64,000 bases of DNA, taken from assembly GCF_037975245.1 (NCBI RefSeq), contig NC_092581.1, positions 4,504,001 through 4,568,000 on the forward strand, read 5' to 3'. The position numbers were made by a program, and so were the translations under genes. This stretch comes from Apostichopus japonicus (Eukaryota; Echinodermata; Holothuroidea; Aspidochirotida; Stichopodidae). Below are positions 25,613 through 37,062 of the stretch, piece after piece (position 1 is the first letter of the stretch; each line of letters opens with the position of its first letter). The notes under the pieces were generated by a model. The model ran no database searches. It was not told where the DNA came from and saw only the letters and a list, made by a program, of their open reading frames with translations.

Positions 25613-27301
25613 TTAATGAACATTAATCTCTATGTTCGGTAGATGTACCTCGTAACTCGTTAGGGGTTTTACACAGTGGTAATCGGGTATACCACAGTGT
25701 GGGCATCGTATACTCTGCGAAAATTCACTGAAATAGTGCATGCCCTTGGTGAGATCAAGCACCGGTTTACCGCAGCGTTTGCAACCAGCACGACCAGGGC
25801 AGCAGGGTGAGGCAGCAAAGATATCATATGAATATAGGGTGCCTAGCTGGTAATGGCTGCCATCCCAGCGTGACTTACATATACGACAAACGATTCGTTG
25901 AACACCTTCGAGGCATTTCATGCACACGGCTGCAAGGTACTGAGGGCCACGACTAGACTGGGAACATGGTATATTGATCCGTATAATGGCATCGCCGTAC
26001 CTGACCGGGGTGAGATAGAAGGTACCGTCGATTAACGGGTAACAATCAAACACAGGGAGGGTCTGGGAGCACTGCGAGCACCGCACCGTTTGGACGCCAT
26101 GAGCACTGACGGTCGAAAATATAAAAGAGCGTATCTCTTCACTCTCTGGCTGGATGTCGTCTTCCATCTGTATGTGGTAGGCATTCAATTTATGGGCAGG
26201 AAGAACTTGGAAGAACGTTGATAGATCTAGCCGTGGTAGAAAACCAGAAAAATGGTTCTTACCATTCATACCGGATGCCGAGTAATGAGTAACCATGTTG
26301 TCAGCAGCTTGAGGCATGTTCAGGTTTCCTGCATCGTTGACCCCTTGCCAGGTGTTGATACCGCTCAGGATGAAGTTATTATCTTGGTTTTGCCCTTGTG
26401 CACTCGCTGTGAATCTGTTTCCATCCTGCTTGGCAAAATCCTTGGAAGATTTTCGTTTATCTTCGTGCTGCAGCAGAGTGGTCTTGATATTGATCGAACC
26501 TGCGACACCAGATGGATCCGACTGCTTAGTCTTGCGGCCCCCACTAGCATGGCGTATCCGTTCTCTCTGCTGCTCGTGGATGATAGCCGTTGGAGTCATG
26601 GTGGAGTTAGTCGGGGTCTGGGTAGGAAATGGTGCTCGTGGCACAGATGGCATATTGCCTTGGCGACCTCCTGGGCTCACTGGGGGACTATGTCCATCTT
26701 TGCTCTCATTTGACGATGCTGATGTGTGGCGTTTCCTTCCTTTACCATTACCGTTCCCATTACCGCCAATCGAAGGTATGGCACTTCCATTAGACACCGA
26801 ATTAGACCTCCCAATACTTGGTTTGTCACTGGACTTTCGCCGCCTCCTCTGTTTACGTTCACCGTCCAATGCCTTGGGTGGTGGAATCCATTCCAAATCT
26901 TTACGCAGGTGTCCTTTCCCACATTTGCAAGAACAAGCCTTCCAGGCTAAATCATAGCCCTTCTTCGTCCACAAGTTCTGTTTTCTCTGTTTTTCAGACC
27001 AACTCCGAGCACGGCCAGACGAACGTAGATACGTTAGAACTTCTTCTTCCCACACTTCAAAACATGACTTGTGCATAAAACTGCCATATATACAACCTGG
27101 GTTGTTACACACAACCTTTTGCGCATCGTCCGGATCCAAAACATTGACAGAGTCTCCCTCGGTGCATCCAGATGGTACACAACATGGCTGATGGCTATCG
27201 TCGTCGTCGTCGTTGTTGTTTTCATCTCCATTTTGCTCTTCCATTTGCTGTCTAAATTCGTCCGCTTTTTGACGAGATTTCTCTTCCTTTGAGTAAGGCA
27301 T
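25613..27301 (-). CDS. HECA: Headcase protein homologue
   Basis: One uninterrupted frame of 562 codons ends in TAA. I start it at the ATG whose complement is 27299-27301, because the product begins MPYSKEE with a charged Lys/Glu stretch, whereas the 35 residues encoded upstream look like UTR. The N-terminal headcase module holds cysteines at about 40, 41, 46, 65, 70 and 80 and the block CSCKCGKGHLRKDLEWIPPP (about 123-142). A basic Ser-rich linker (about 145-345) follows. The C-terminal headcase domain has paired cysteines (CSQCSQ, CMKCLEG, CRICKSRWDGSHYQLGTLYS, CKRCGKP, CPHCGIPDYHC), consistent with zinc binding. In flies headcase maintains imaginal and progenitor cells and restrains TOR-dependent growth; human HECA affects the cell cycle. 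Fly headcase is extended by stop-codon readthrough, but here the frame downstream closes after nine codons. It is unusual in being intronless. Confidence 0.95.
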   Translation of the reverse strand: MPYSKEEKSRQKADEFRQQMEEQNGDENNNDDDDDSHQPCCVPSGCTEGDSVNVLDPDDAQKVVCNNPGCIYGSFMHKSCFEVWEEEVLTYLRSSGRARSWSEKQRKQNLWTKKGYDLAWKACSCKCGKGHLRKDLEWIPPPKALDGERKQRRRRKSSDKPSIGRSNSVSNGSAIPSIGGNGNGNGKGRKRHTSASSNESKDGHSPPVSPGGRQGNMPSVPRAPFPTQTPTNSTMTPTAIIHEQQRERIRHASGGRKTKQSDPSGVAGSINIKTTLLQHEDKRKSSKDFAKQDGNRFTASAQGQNQDNNFILSGINTWQGVNDAGNLNMPQAADNMVTHYSASGMNGKNHFSGFLPRLDLSTFFQVLPAHKLNAYHIQMEDDIQPESEEIRSFIFSTVSAHGVQTVRCSQCSQTLPVFDCYPLIDGTFYLTPVRYGDAIIRINIPCSQSSRGPQYLAAVCMKCLEGVQRIVCRICKSRWDGSHYQLGTLYSYDIFAASPCCPGRAGCKRCGKPVLDLTKGMHYFSEFSQSIRCPHCGIPDYHCVKPLTSYEVHLPNIEINVH

Positions 27302-28900
27302 GATTGTAAGAATATCGTTCTGATGGAGTAGAAATACAAATCCGCAAATTTTCTCGAAATAACAACCAGTATTTAGCAAAACAAGAGAACGTGAAGATCC
27401 GCACACACGCGGTTTTCAGGTTTGTTTTGATATTTTGGGCATGAGTAGAAGGCGGAGCGAGTGAAAAAGGCTTACCCAGTAATGAACTCAACATGACATG
27501 GTCGGTTAGCTTTCATTGGTTGAACGTCAAAATGTAAACACAAATTTGGTGTTTTGATTGGTTGAAAAGATGATTGATAATTTGCATATAGCGGATGTAC
27601 AGGCATCAACAACGGTTGCCCGTGAAACTCTGTACTAAAACTTGCGTATATGTAGCTAGCTAGCTGCACATATCATATTGAAAATCGCACGTACGTACAA
27701 AATTAACATATGCGACGTACAGTGCTTTTGCCGTGAAATATTTCATTTCATTATACCACGGGTACTGTAGAGATGTCCAACTGAGGTTAACAACTATGCA
27801 GTAATATCGGCCAAGGGTTCACAACGACGGTTAATATAGACAACAATTTGTATCTATACCTCATAAAACTATGTTAAAGTATGTACTGTTTGCGATAGTA
27901 CTTTGCTCTGAAAGATCATTTCATGCTCACATCATATCGGAGATGATGGTTGAAATGACGCGCTTAGTTTGCATATCTGACAGCGTGAATGTCCTCAATG
28001 ATTTTAGAATTTTGATTTAGATAGGTAATTGTGATATATCTTGTTTATAAGAGCATGGCTCCTTGGTATGAATAACATGACAGCTTGTTGTAGATATTAG
28101 GAGATGAATTCTGTAAGTGTAACAAACAGATGTCTGTCAATGCTGCCACCAAGTAACAGCAGAGTGAGTACAATCATACTCACTTTTTGTCCGGCATCTA
28201 TATATAGCTGGGCCATAATGCCTTACATATTTGTTTCGAGGAAGTATAAGATCTTTCGCAATTGTCTGCTTGTTCTGTAACTCTGTGTTTATGGTGGGTA
28301 AGTTTTTATTAATTTTTTCAACTTGAAGGTCGTCCGCGAAGCAAGGAGCAAGAGCGCTAGCAGCGACATAACAACCACTGATCTGTACAGATCAGTGATA
28401 ACAACAGACACTGAGGTGGCTGGATTAAAATCTTCCTGGAAATTCTAGAGGTCATCAAGAGGTGAACGAGGTCAGCTAAATATAGCGGACTTTTCTGCGG
28501 TTTTGAGACTGTTTAAAACTGCACGGACGGTGTGAGTTTTTTACGGAATGGTAACATACATTGGGGTCAATTGCGGGACATATTGCCGGCGATTGATAGA
28601 TTGTATCGATTGAGAGGCAGAATAATATACAGGACCTGCAACATGGGTTGTTTCATCAGGTAGCTACTATTCGAACTAGAAGTTTTTTTCGGACGAAACA
28701 GGTGACCCACTCTACCTCGGGCACCTTTAGTAGCCAGGAATTCTGAATTGGGCGGAGGCAGGCTGCAATATGTTAGGAGGGGTTAGGGGACAATATTCGC
28801 GTCCTGTAACGTGTGTACTTTCTTGAGCAAATGGTGGTGACAATATTAAGGCATCGGAAGGGGACGTTCGGTTGGTTGTGGGCAAGTTGGGAGCAGTAGG
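27302..28900. other. HECA upstream region
   Basis: HECA's 5' UTR and promoter should start here. No TATA box or first exon could be fixed. A short inverted repeat around ctgatctgtacagatcag lies at about 28379-28398. No other gene was seen. Confidence 0.4.
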
Positions 28901-29564
28901 CAAGGGCGGCGGAACCGGGGGGGGGGGCACAGGGGGCACGTGCCCCCACTTTTCCTCAGGTTAAAAATGTGCCCTTTTTCTACATAAAAATTGAGGTGTC
29001 TCAAGTTAGCAAGAGGCCAGGGAACTAGAATGAACACTCGGGAAGGGCCGTTTCCGGCCATCTGAGGGGTTTGTAAAACCAAAAGTTTTCTTGTACGCTC
29101 CGCGCCAACCGATGGTGGCGCTCCGCTCAGATAGTCGTGCATACAATTTTGCAAATCCTGGCTACGCCCATGACTTTTAATGAATTTCTGTGGGTCAAAC
29201 TCAAGCTATTTCGAATGGAAAAAAATTTGTTAAGATATTAACAAGAAATAAACTCTAACTCGGAGGATTCCTACATTAGCAACTAGCATGATTTCACCTC
29301 ATTTTGTCTCAAAAGAAAACTTGTTCCTTGTTTCCCAATTTGCACATGGGATATTGCAGTGCTAGTATGCATATTTTCCTTGAGGGGGGGGGGGGTGGGG
29401 GGGCGTTGATGGAGTGATGTGTATACGCAAATAAGATAAGACAATAAGAGTTATAAAGGAAACTAAATATAAGGCTGCATCAGTCCAATCGAATTTCTGC
29501 AAAGTGCCCTTTGATGTCGGTGCCCCCCCCCCCCCCCAGATTAAAAGTGCTTCCGCCGCCCTTG
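28901..29564. mobile_element. hAT-like MITE (TSD gcagtagg)
   Basis: A 664-bp element starts CAAGGGCGGCGGAACC and ends GCTTCCGCCGCCCTTG. It has perfect 8-bp target duplications gcagtagg at 28893-28900 and 29565-29572. A G run follows the left end and a C run precedes the right end. It carries the shared core at about 29090-29135, and its 29030-29135 segment is nearly identical to part of 16827-17356. It has no coding capacity. Confidence 0.93.
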
Positions 29565-29639
29565 GCAGTAGGAAATCGGATTTGAGTGCAAATGTAACTG
29601 GCGAAAGGAAGAATTTATTTTATTGTTTTTACGGTGATC

Positions 29640-29956
29640 GTGGTAGTTTTGTGATTACGTCATCGACCTGCCACGGTCGTAAATTGACCTCAAGCTCTAC
29701 AATTAGCCTTCATAGCTGCTTAACTACGTTAGGCTCTTTGTGTAAACACTGTGTGGAAATATGTCCATGTGTATAGTTATAATCATACAGCGTTCACACA
29801 AAGACCCTCATTACAAGAAAAAAAAAATGTGGCAGGCGTTGCAGACTAATTGGTAAAAAGAGGTCTTTTTACGACCAAGGCAGGTCGATAAAGCTCGTAA
29901 TATCAAGAAACATTTCCATGATAGCGTGGTATAGTTGGGGTCTACACAGCAGACCT
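29640..29956. mobile_element. TTAA-type MITE, family 2, left end degraded
   Basis: About 320 bp align in the same orientation to the element at 57751-58106, sharing caggcgttgcagactaattgg and cgaccaaggcaggtcgat with small changes. The right end (..GCAGACCT followed by TTAA) is intact. The left terminal repeat seen in the other copy is not recognisable. Confidence 0.7.
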
Positions 29957-30577
29957 TTAATACCGTGTGATATTGCGCGGCTTGTGGTTAATACGTCAAG
30001 GCAAGGATCCAGCTTATTTGGATGGAGTACGGGGTACGTATACGCCCTCCTCCCTTTTCAACACCAAAAAAAAATAGAGTAGCCTATAGAGCAACCGATT
30101 GCGTGTAGACCCAGTGGCGGAGCTATAGAGGTATTGGTCGGGGGCGAGAATGGTCTGCAGGGGCGCTTTGGACACTATCTAAGCGGAGCGCCACCACAGG
30201 TTGGCGCGGAGCGTATCGAATTTTTGAGTAAAGATACTCCTTAGATCGCCGGAAATGACCCTTTTTTCCGGGCCTCGCTAATTTGCAGATAAACGAAGAA
30301 TAAATAGGTGTCATCGCCACGTGCGCTTTGTCAGAAAATTTCACCAAACAAAATGTGACAAATGTCAATAGGTATTTGAGAGCCAGTGGCGGAGAATTCT
30401 TGTCAGAAGTAGGGGGGTTGCAGGCCATTGATGAAATAAAAAGTCATAACTGCTGGCTCACTATCTAAGTGGAGCGCCACCATAAGTTGGGCGAAGTAGC
30501 ACAAGATTTTTTTGGCAAATATTGCCTCCCAGATTGCAGTAAATAGCATTGCCCAGGCCTTGAAAAGCTGCATTTAA

Positions 30578-30740
30578 CCAGGGGCGTATGCAGGATTTTC
30601 TAACCCGGGGGGCGCGTATTACTATCTAAGCGGAGCGCCACCATTGGTTGGCGCGCAGCGTACAAGCAAATTTCTGGTTTTGGTACCCCCAGATCACCGG
30701 AAATGGCACTTCTCGGGCTTGAAACTGACCAACCATATGT
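30578..30740. mobile_element. Solo end of another TIR element
   Basis: The sequence caggggcgtatgcaggatttt at 30578 resembles the start of the hAT-like element at 52341 (CAGGGGCGTAGCG). It is followed by the shared core at 30622-30665. No matching right terminus was found inside the middle element, so this is probably a truncated copy. Confidence 0.5.
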
Positions 30741-31189
30741 ACACTTTTGCCTGAGAACCAAGTTTTTTCCAAATACTTTTTCTCTCATCTATAACCTTTT
30801 TGAAGATTGTCACCAGTCACACATCATGTTCGACTTCATCACATATCCTGTGGATCATTGCTTTTGTAGGTGATTCTTCATCGCGGCCCACAATATCCGT
30901 CAGCCCCACTGTTCAGAATTTGAAAATTCACAATTCTCGTGAATAAATTCACTTCAAAACATACCCATAATGTTGCACAACATATCATCTATGGACAACC
31001 GGTATAGAAAAACCTCCTTCAAACCCTAACAGACGGGTCAAAATTGCACGAGTATGATGAAGTATGATGAAGAATGTTGGTTAGGGAATTTTCGAAAATT
31101 CAGACGGCTACTAAAAAATTTCGTTGAAGGAAATAAAAATATACCAGATAGTTCCGAAACCGAACACTACACACATCGACAGTTTTGAG

Positions 31190-31745
31190 CATGGGCGCAG
31201 ATCAGTCTTGGATAATGGTGGGGACGCGTGTCTGTTCTATGACACTATCTAAGCGGAGCGCGACCATGGGTTCGTGCGTAGCGTACGATTTTTTTGGGCA
31301 AATATACCTCCCAGATCGCCGGAAATAACACTTCCCAGACCTAATGATGCTCCTAAACCTCCTTAAGTTTTAGATCTCGTGGCTTAGAAATTTAGTTTGG
31401 AGAAATACATGGGCGTCTGCAGAAAGAAAATCAGGGGACAAATAATCCAAGTAGACTTTTGTATATACGATGGGTCTGGTGTCCTCTCCCAGAAAACAAA
31501 TATAGACTGCAGCAAATGCGATTTCCGTCCTATATTTAACAACTGGATAAAATACAATAAAATGAGAACTGCTGCATGTCATTTGCACAATGCTGGATCA
31601 AACTGCGCCAAAGTTCAATACAGGGGAACTTGAAATGCAGCTATTGGTCAAGACAAATTGGTGGGGACACGGTATATCATGTCCCCACTACTGAAAAAGT
31701 TGGTGGGGACGCGTCCCGCTGTCCTCACCAGGATCTGCGCCCATG
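31190..31745. mobile_element. hAT-like MITE, inner layer of the nest (imperfect TSD)
   Basis: A 556-bp element begins CATGGGCGCAGATC and ends GATCTGCGCCCATG, a perfect 14-bp terminal inverted repeat. The flanking 8-mers gttttgag (31182-31189) and gtttggag (31746-31753) match at seven of eight positions. It contains the shared core at 31241-31290. It is inserted within the middle layer and has no coding capacity. Confidence 0.85.
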
Positions 31746-32421
31746 GTTTGGAGGCTGTTTATCGTGGAAAGACAAATTCGAATAATTTTGTCACTGTTCC
31801 TCTTTCTCTTCCCGTTTTCTTGCCGTAGTTTCTACTCCATCCTTTTCTCCTTTTCTCTCTTTCTTCTTTTTCTTTTCCTTCCTTCACCTCGTTGAAGTTG
31901 GCAAGTGTATACAGTTCCAAAGCTATTCAACAGCAAAACGTTATTTTGTGTATGTCTGTTGTGGGGTGAAGTTAGCGCTATGAGCTACAAGTTCCAATGC
32001 GCAAGGTGGGGGAAAGGGGCTAGAAATAATGTGTGGGTCAATTCTAACTCGGTTTTCTGACGTTAATTGTTGATGTAGCCTACCAGGTAAAAGGTTGAAA
32101 TGACTTTAACAATTTCAAATTTAATAATTTGATTTATTATGCCATTTGGAGCACATAACATAGGCTATAACAGAACATTACTGGCAAAAACTAGGGGGGG
32201 TTGATTGTGTGGGCCAACCCCCCCTCTTCAAAAAGTGGGGGGGTTAAAACCCCCCCAACCCCCCCTGTTTCTCCGCCACTGTTGAGAGCGCAATAAAAAA
32301 GTCAATAATCGCGAATAAGTAAAAAGTGGTAAATAGCTGAAAAGGGCGCCAGCAGTCCATTTGAGTCCGCCAGGGGGGGGGGGGGATCCGCCCCTCTGAC
32401 TGTATAGACGCTCCGCCACTG

Positions 32422-35400
32422 TGTAGACCTGTAATCTAAGAACAACTTTATAGCATAACTATGCCTCAAGATGCATCACTTCTAAAATTTCAATGGGTGG
32501 GGGGCGGGGGGAAGGCACCATACCGGCCGGGCTTATATATGGGATCCGCCTTAAATCAACGACCTTAGGATCAAACTTTTTGAACTTCATGGATCCGTTG
32601 CTGCAGATGTACGTAGTCTTTTTTTTTGTTGTAAATTTGATGTACGGAGTCGCTCTACTTTTACTTCAACAAAAGCAGCATATGATCGTTGTATAGTAGA
32701 TCGAGGGCCAGGTGGGCCAGAGGAGCAGGGACGTACGGGGTAGGGTACAAACCGTACATTGGCGATTTAATTCTTATAGCCCCCCCCCCCCACAACACAC
32801 GTCCACCGCCGTCGATTTCTCGAAGGCTTGTTAAAAACGGGCAATGGAGGATGATGCTGAGAACGGCACGTACGCCGTCAGAATATGAAAACTGCAGGCC
32901 AACTTTTGTCAATCTACACCGTGACCGACCAATGGTCTTGAGTCTTTAAAGAATGATCGATTCTTGTTGCCTGCCATATTATGTTCGTAAAGACAAGGTA
33001 TGACAACTTGATTAATAGGAAATTTATGAAGATCATTTCCATACAACCCACTGCGCACGCTCATTAACTAAACACCTGGATTACATGATATTATAACATT
33101 ATGCAACGCCTGTTTTGGTTACCTCATAGCCGGTTGGGGCTCCAAATTTGTTTGGCTCAAGGCCCGTAAAAGGACAAATCAGGTCCTGACAAATCATGTT
33201 GACCTCAGAATCACCTGATATGGATAGGTTTCCTCAATTTATCAGGGTTTACGGATACACCCCGTGCCTGCTGATCATTATGCGGTCACCAGAATACACA
33301 TGGATCTATCCTCACAAACTCAGTCGAACCACGAGTGAACACTACGTTGAAAACGATGAGCAACACACAATTATAAATAATAAACTGTTATAATAGTTCC
33401 TTTAATTTATTTCCCATTAGTTATAAATAAACTATACATATTATTAGCGGAAACACCTCTGGTTATATTTAACTCGTCTGAAAATAAATGGAAAAACAAT
33501 ATCTCGCCATCATTGTGAACTTGGCGGGAACATATTACCAGTCTGACCTACATGTCACATACGTACTGGCCGAATGCCATACACTACCAATTACTAGTTT
33601 TAATACATGACTATTTCCTCTAGCAATATTGTGTGCTGCTGCTGTTTTCCTGATGCAGCAACGCTGCAATTCAGCGACTAAAATTATAATAATACATATG
33701 TAGATATACATGTATATGAAGATCTAGTCGTCTGTAAGTGAGCCGCGGTTACTAAACTTGGCAGACAGCCAACACAGATAGTTCGACCTGTCAACGTTTC
33801 TACACGTTATGGAATAGCCCCACTACTTCAATTTTAGCAACTGCTTTGAGTCACTGGAATGAACAACGTCCAGGCCAGACAGCAAATTAACAAATTCGAT
33901 ACTAGAAAGTGCACACACAGCTTGGCTACCGTCGGTTATTAGACACTGGTGTACAGTCAATACATGCAGCTAAGGTCAATACCCACAACACAGTGTACAT
34001 AAGCATCGATGGACATTTCAGGTCCAGCTAATGATAACAAGGTATCACATTTCATTACTGTCTGCATTTTGTAGCGACAAGGAAAAAACTTCACTTGCAA
34101 GCAACGGAAAGTTAACTTTTGCAGAGGGCGGTTTGGGGCAAATCTTCAATGCCTATTCAGATTTGCTCAGGTTTTCTGCTTCATGTGTACAGGGACATTA
34201 AACATGCGATATCTCCAAAATGGAATAAGACTCTTCTTACCAGTTTGGAGAGACTGAACATCAATTTGCTCTCCAATACACAGAACAAATGATGATGGTT
34301 TGGGGTTTTGTTTCTCCAAGGATGTCAACCTGTGATGTGACTCAACTATTTTGACTGAACAAGATGCCTTTTTGATACCTCTTGGCAACAGAAAGGAAAT
34401 AAGTTAAAAGAGGCTCAGAAATGGGCTAACAAACTTTTGGAGATGGAGGAGACATCTCCGATATGTCACATCTTTGTCAGTTCTGGACTAAGATGACTCA
34501 TTAGATTCAACAAGTGATGCTGAAAAGGCAAATATCTAAGCAATCTAGGAGTATGATCTATGAAGACTGCCAAATTAAAATTAAAAAAAAATACCGATTT
34601 CCTTATCATTATAAGAGCTGTGTTTGGTGGTCACTTTGTTTTCCTGTGTTTAAAAAAAAATTTAAATTAAAAAAAAAAAAATCAAGCAGATATGAATTAT
34701 TTGAAAATAAAGCATGTAAGCTATTTCATCCCTCATTGATTTTTTGTGTGTAAACTTAAATAATTCTTATTTTCTAATAATGAAAGAGTTAATATCCAGC
34801 AATGAAAAATTCCAATTGTAATACTTAATATTTACTTAAATGAATGAAGCACAGAAAAAAAGCTAAAAAAAAAAAATAATAATGAAAATCTCAGTGACCA
34901 TGTTTCTGAGTAGTTTACTGTAAATGAAAGAAACCACAGCAATCTCCAAATGCTATGTTATGAGAAGTGGCTAGGGAAAGATAGGTATAACAGTAAACAA
35001 TGCATTGCCACAGCATCAACAGTCCTTTAGAGAGTTCATGCCTTTCCAACATTTGTTTGCATTTAGCCGCCAAAAGTTCCTCATCCTCCCACGCGAATAC
35101 AAAGAAATACTGTCCAAATTTTATGTTTTGGAAATCCATAAATTTTGCAAAGTGTAAACTCTCGATTATGCAATCAACATTAATTTAACAACACTCCTTC
35201 TATCCTCCTTGAGACTTTAGTCATGGGATAAACTTTAACAGTTAAAAGTTTCCTTTCCCACCCGTCCCTCCTCCCCCCTCATGTTCTCACTTGCCTTCAC
35301 TGCCTTAAGGATGGCAACAATATTGAAGGTATAATCACTGGGTAAGAGAACTTGTATGTACACAAGCAATGCTTTCAAAATAGAAAGGAAACGCTTAAGC

Positions 35401-37062
35401 GATCATAGATAAAAAATACAAAGAACAAAAAAAGTGACATCTCCTGGCCACTCTATGGCAATGAAATCATAAGTACTTTTAACTCAAACACAAAGTACAA
35501 ACTGGTAGGTGTACGGCTGCACACACACCTGAGTATGGTACAGGGGTTACTCAAATTATTTACCGATGTTAACCTTGAACATAAAGGTCTCCCACATGTG
35601 AGGACAATATATGCATCTCTTCATACTTAACGAATTATGCTCTTATACTTTTACACATTTTTAATTGCAACCTTGCCTAGAGGTGCCAATTATCAAGCAA
35701 ATTCCGGCAATGGCTTAACATGCTTTTCACATCCATTTACGATAATCATCTGAGCCCTAAACACATTGTTGTCAAAAACTATTAGCTACATTTCCCTTCT
35801 TTCAGCAGACTGTGAATGAGATGCATTTTGAGTAACAAAGTTTTGAGGAGAATTGTTAAACATTTTCATAGACTGGAAACGCCCCTGAATAAAAAGAGAG
35901 TGAGCCAAATTAAAAAAAAAAGTCAATAAATAACAAATAACAAAAAAGAGGAAAAAAAATTCTTAAAAATAGGAGAAAGGTACAAAAAAAAAATGTTCGA
36001 ATGTAAAGAAGATGAGATGAAACTGTGGTTACATTTTTTACAAACCACAGAATAATACAATTATCAAGCTCTATAATTTTAGACAAATAACAATAAGGAA
36101 AAATATGGTTGGTCTCAGGCAGCCCTGCGAAAGTGTGTGCCAATTTTACTTCAAACTTGACAAAAGTCGTTTCTAATCTTTTTTTCTTGATGCCTCACAT
36201 GAATGACACAGTTTACTGATGAAAAAGGTTAATTCACATTTAAAGATAACCGGTGTCCGTGAATGATATCCGCAACAATTAGAATTCAAAAAGATATTTT
36301 CTTCAGAAGTTGTCATGGTGATAATAACATGGAAGGGCAAGTCAGAATGAAGTTTTCAAGTCCATATGGAAAAACATGATTTGAATTCTTAATTAAGTTT
36401 GTCTTACGATACTTGCTTACTATTCCTCACAAAAGCGCCAAATATCGCTGCTTAGTTTAACCGATAGAAATGAGTTATTTGTACTTTGTATTGTGCTTTG
36501 GGGGATGGGCAGGGTCAAGGGGGTAGTGTCAAGGGGAAGAGTGGTTACAATACTTAAAATTCAAAATCTATATTGTTATTGAACACTGGGATCACTTTGA
36601 TTATACAAGGATATGGACAATATTAATGGTCATTACTACCATAATTTAGTGAGGCTTTGTTTTTGTCTTATGGACAAACCCAAGTGATTAGCTGCTGTTC
36701 ATCTGATGAAGTCGGGCAGGCCGCGAGAAATGAATCAACATGAATAGAGAACCGAGTGACTCACTAATACAACTTTGTTTACTTGAACAGGGCTTAAGAC
36801 CCTCACAATTGGTCCCACGAATGGCTACATATTTTTATCATAAAAACGTTAACCTTAGACAGACGTTAACCTTTGACAGACAAACCGATAGTTCTCAAGG
36901 AAAGCCGCAAAACTATTTACATTATTTTTTCACACCACCTGGCAGTGACAACGATGCCAATGCTACGTGGCAAAGATATCAACGAGATTAATTGACCGTT
37001 AATTTTTCTAGTCCTTTTTCCGTCAACCTTTGTTAATTTTCAGCCCTCCGTTTCACCGATCA
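32422..37062 (-). other. Intergenic DNA and 3' flank/UTR of SYAP1
   Basis: No coding region is supported. The 3' UTR of SYAP1 must begin at 37062 and run leftward, but its end is not fixed. A 240-bp fragment of the TTAA family 1 repeat lies at 33915-34153. The motif ctgatgaagtcgggcaggcc followed by GAAA lies at 36703-36730. Other repeats were not recognised. Confidence 0.35.
33915..34153. mobile_element. TTAA-type MITE, family 1, truncated copy
   Basis: About 240 bp align in the same orientation with the right two thirds of the element at 58560-58922 (shared phrases cattactgtctgcattttg and acggaaagttaactttt). The right end is diverged (aatcttcaatgcctattcag) and the left third is missing. This is an older, broken copy. 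Confidence 0.8.

Larger units (their letters stand above)
30384..32281. mobile_element. hAT-like element, middle layer of the nest (TSD ttgagagc)
   Basis: This 1898-bp insertion begins CAGTGGCGGAGAA and ends TTCTCCGCCACTG. It has perfect 8-bp duplications ttgagagc (30376-30383 and 32282-32289). The uninterrupted family A copy at 16006-16357 carries the corresponding site only once (gatgagagcgcaataaaa in reverse complement), which proves insertion. It contains a further insertion (31190-31745) and one isolated terminus near 30578. Short open frames inside show no transposase motif. Confidence 0.92.
30112..32421. mobile_element. hAT-like MITE, family A, outer layer of a nest (TSD tgtagacc)
   Basis: The left end CAGTGGCGGAGC at 30112 and right end GCTCCGCCACTG at 32421 are flanked by perfect 8-bp duplications tgtagacc (30104-30111 and 32422-32429). 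After removing the inserted middle element and its target copy, about 404 bp remain. These align from end to end with the reverse complement of the 352-bp element at 16006-16357. It is non-autonomous. Confidence 0.93.

Noticed and set aside
26252-26957. Open frames of 153 and 213 codons on the plus strand
   Set aside because: They are antisense to the conserved HECA coding sequence, and composition follows from its codons. No domain signature.
30123-32419. Frames inside the nested elements as a transposase
   Set aside because: All are short, contain proline/glycine low complexity, and lack hAT dimerisation or catalytic motifs.
34915-35139. Minus-strand 74-codon frame with a reasonable amino-acid mix
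   Set aside because: Lies 3' of SYAP1 in likely UTR or intergenic sequence; no family match recognised.
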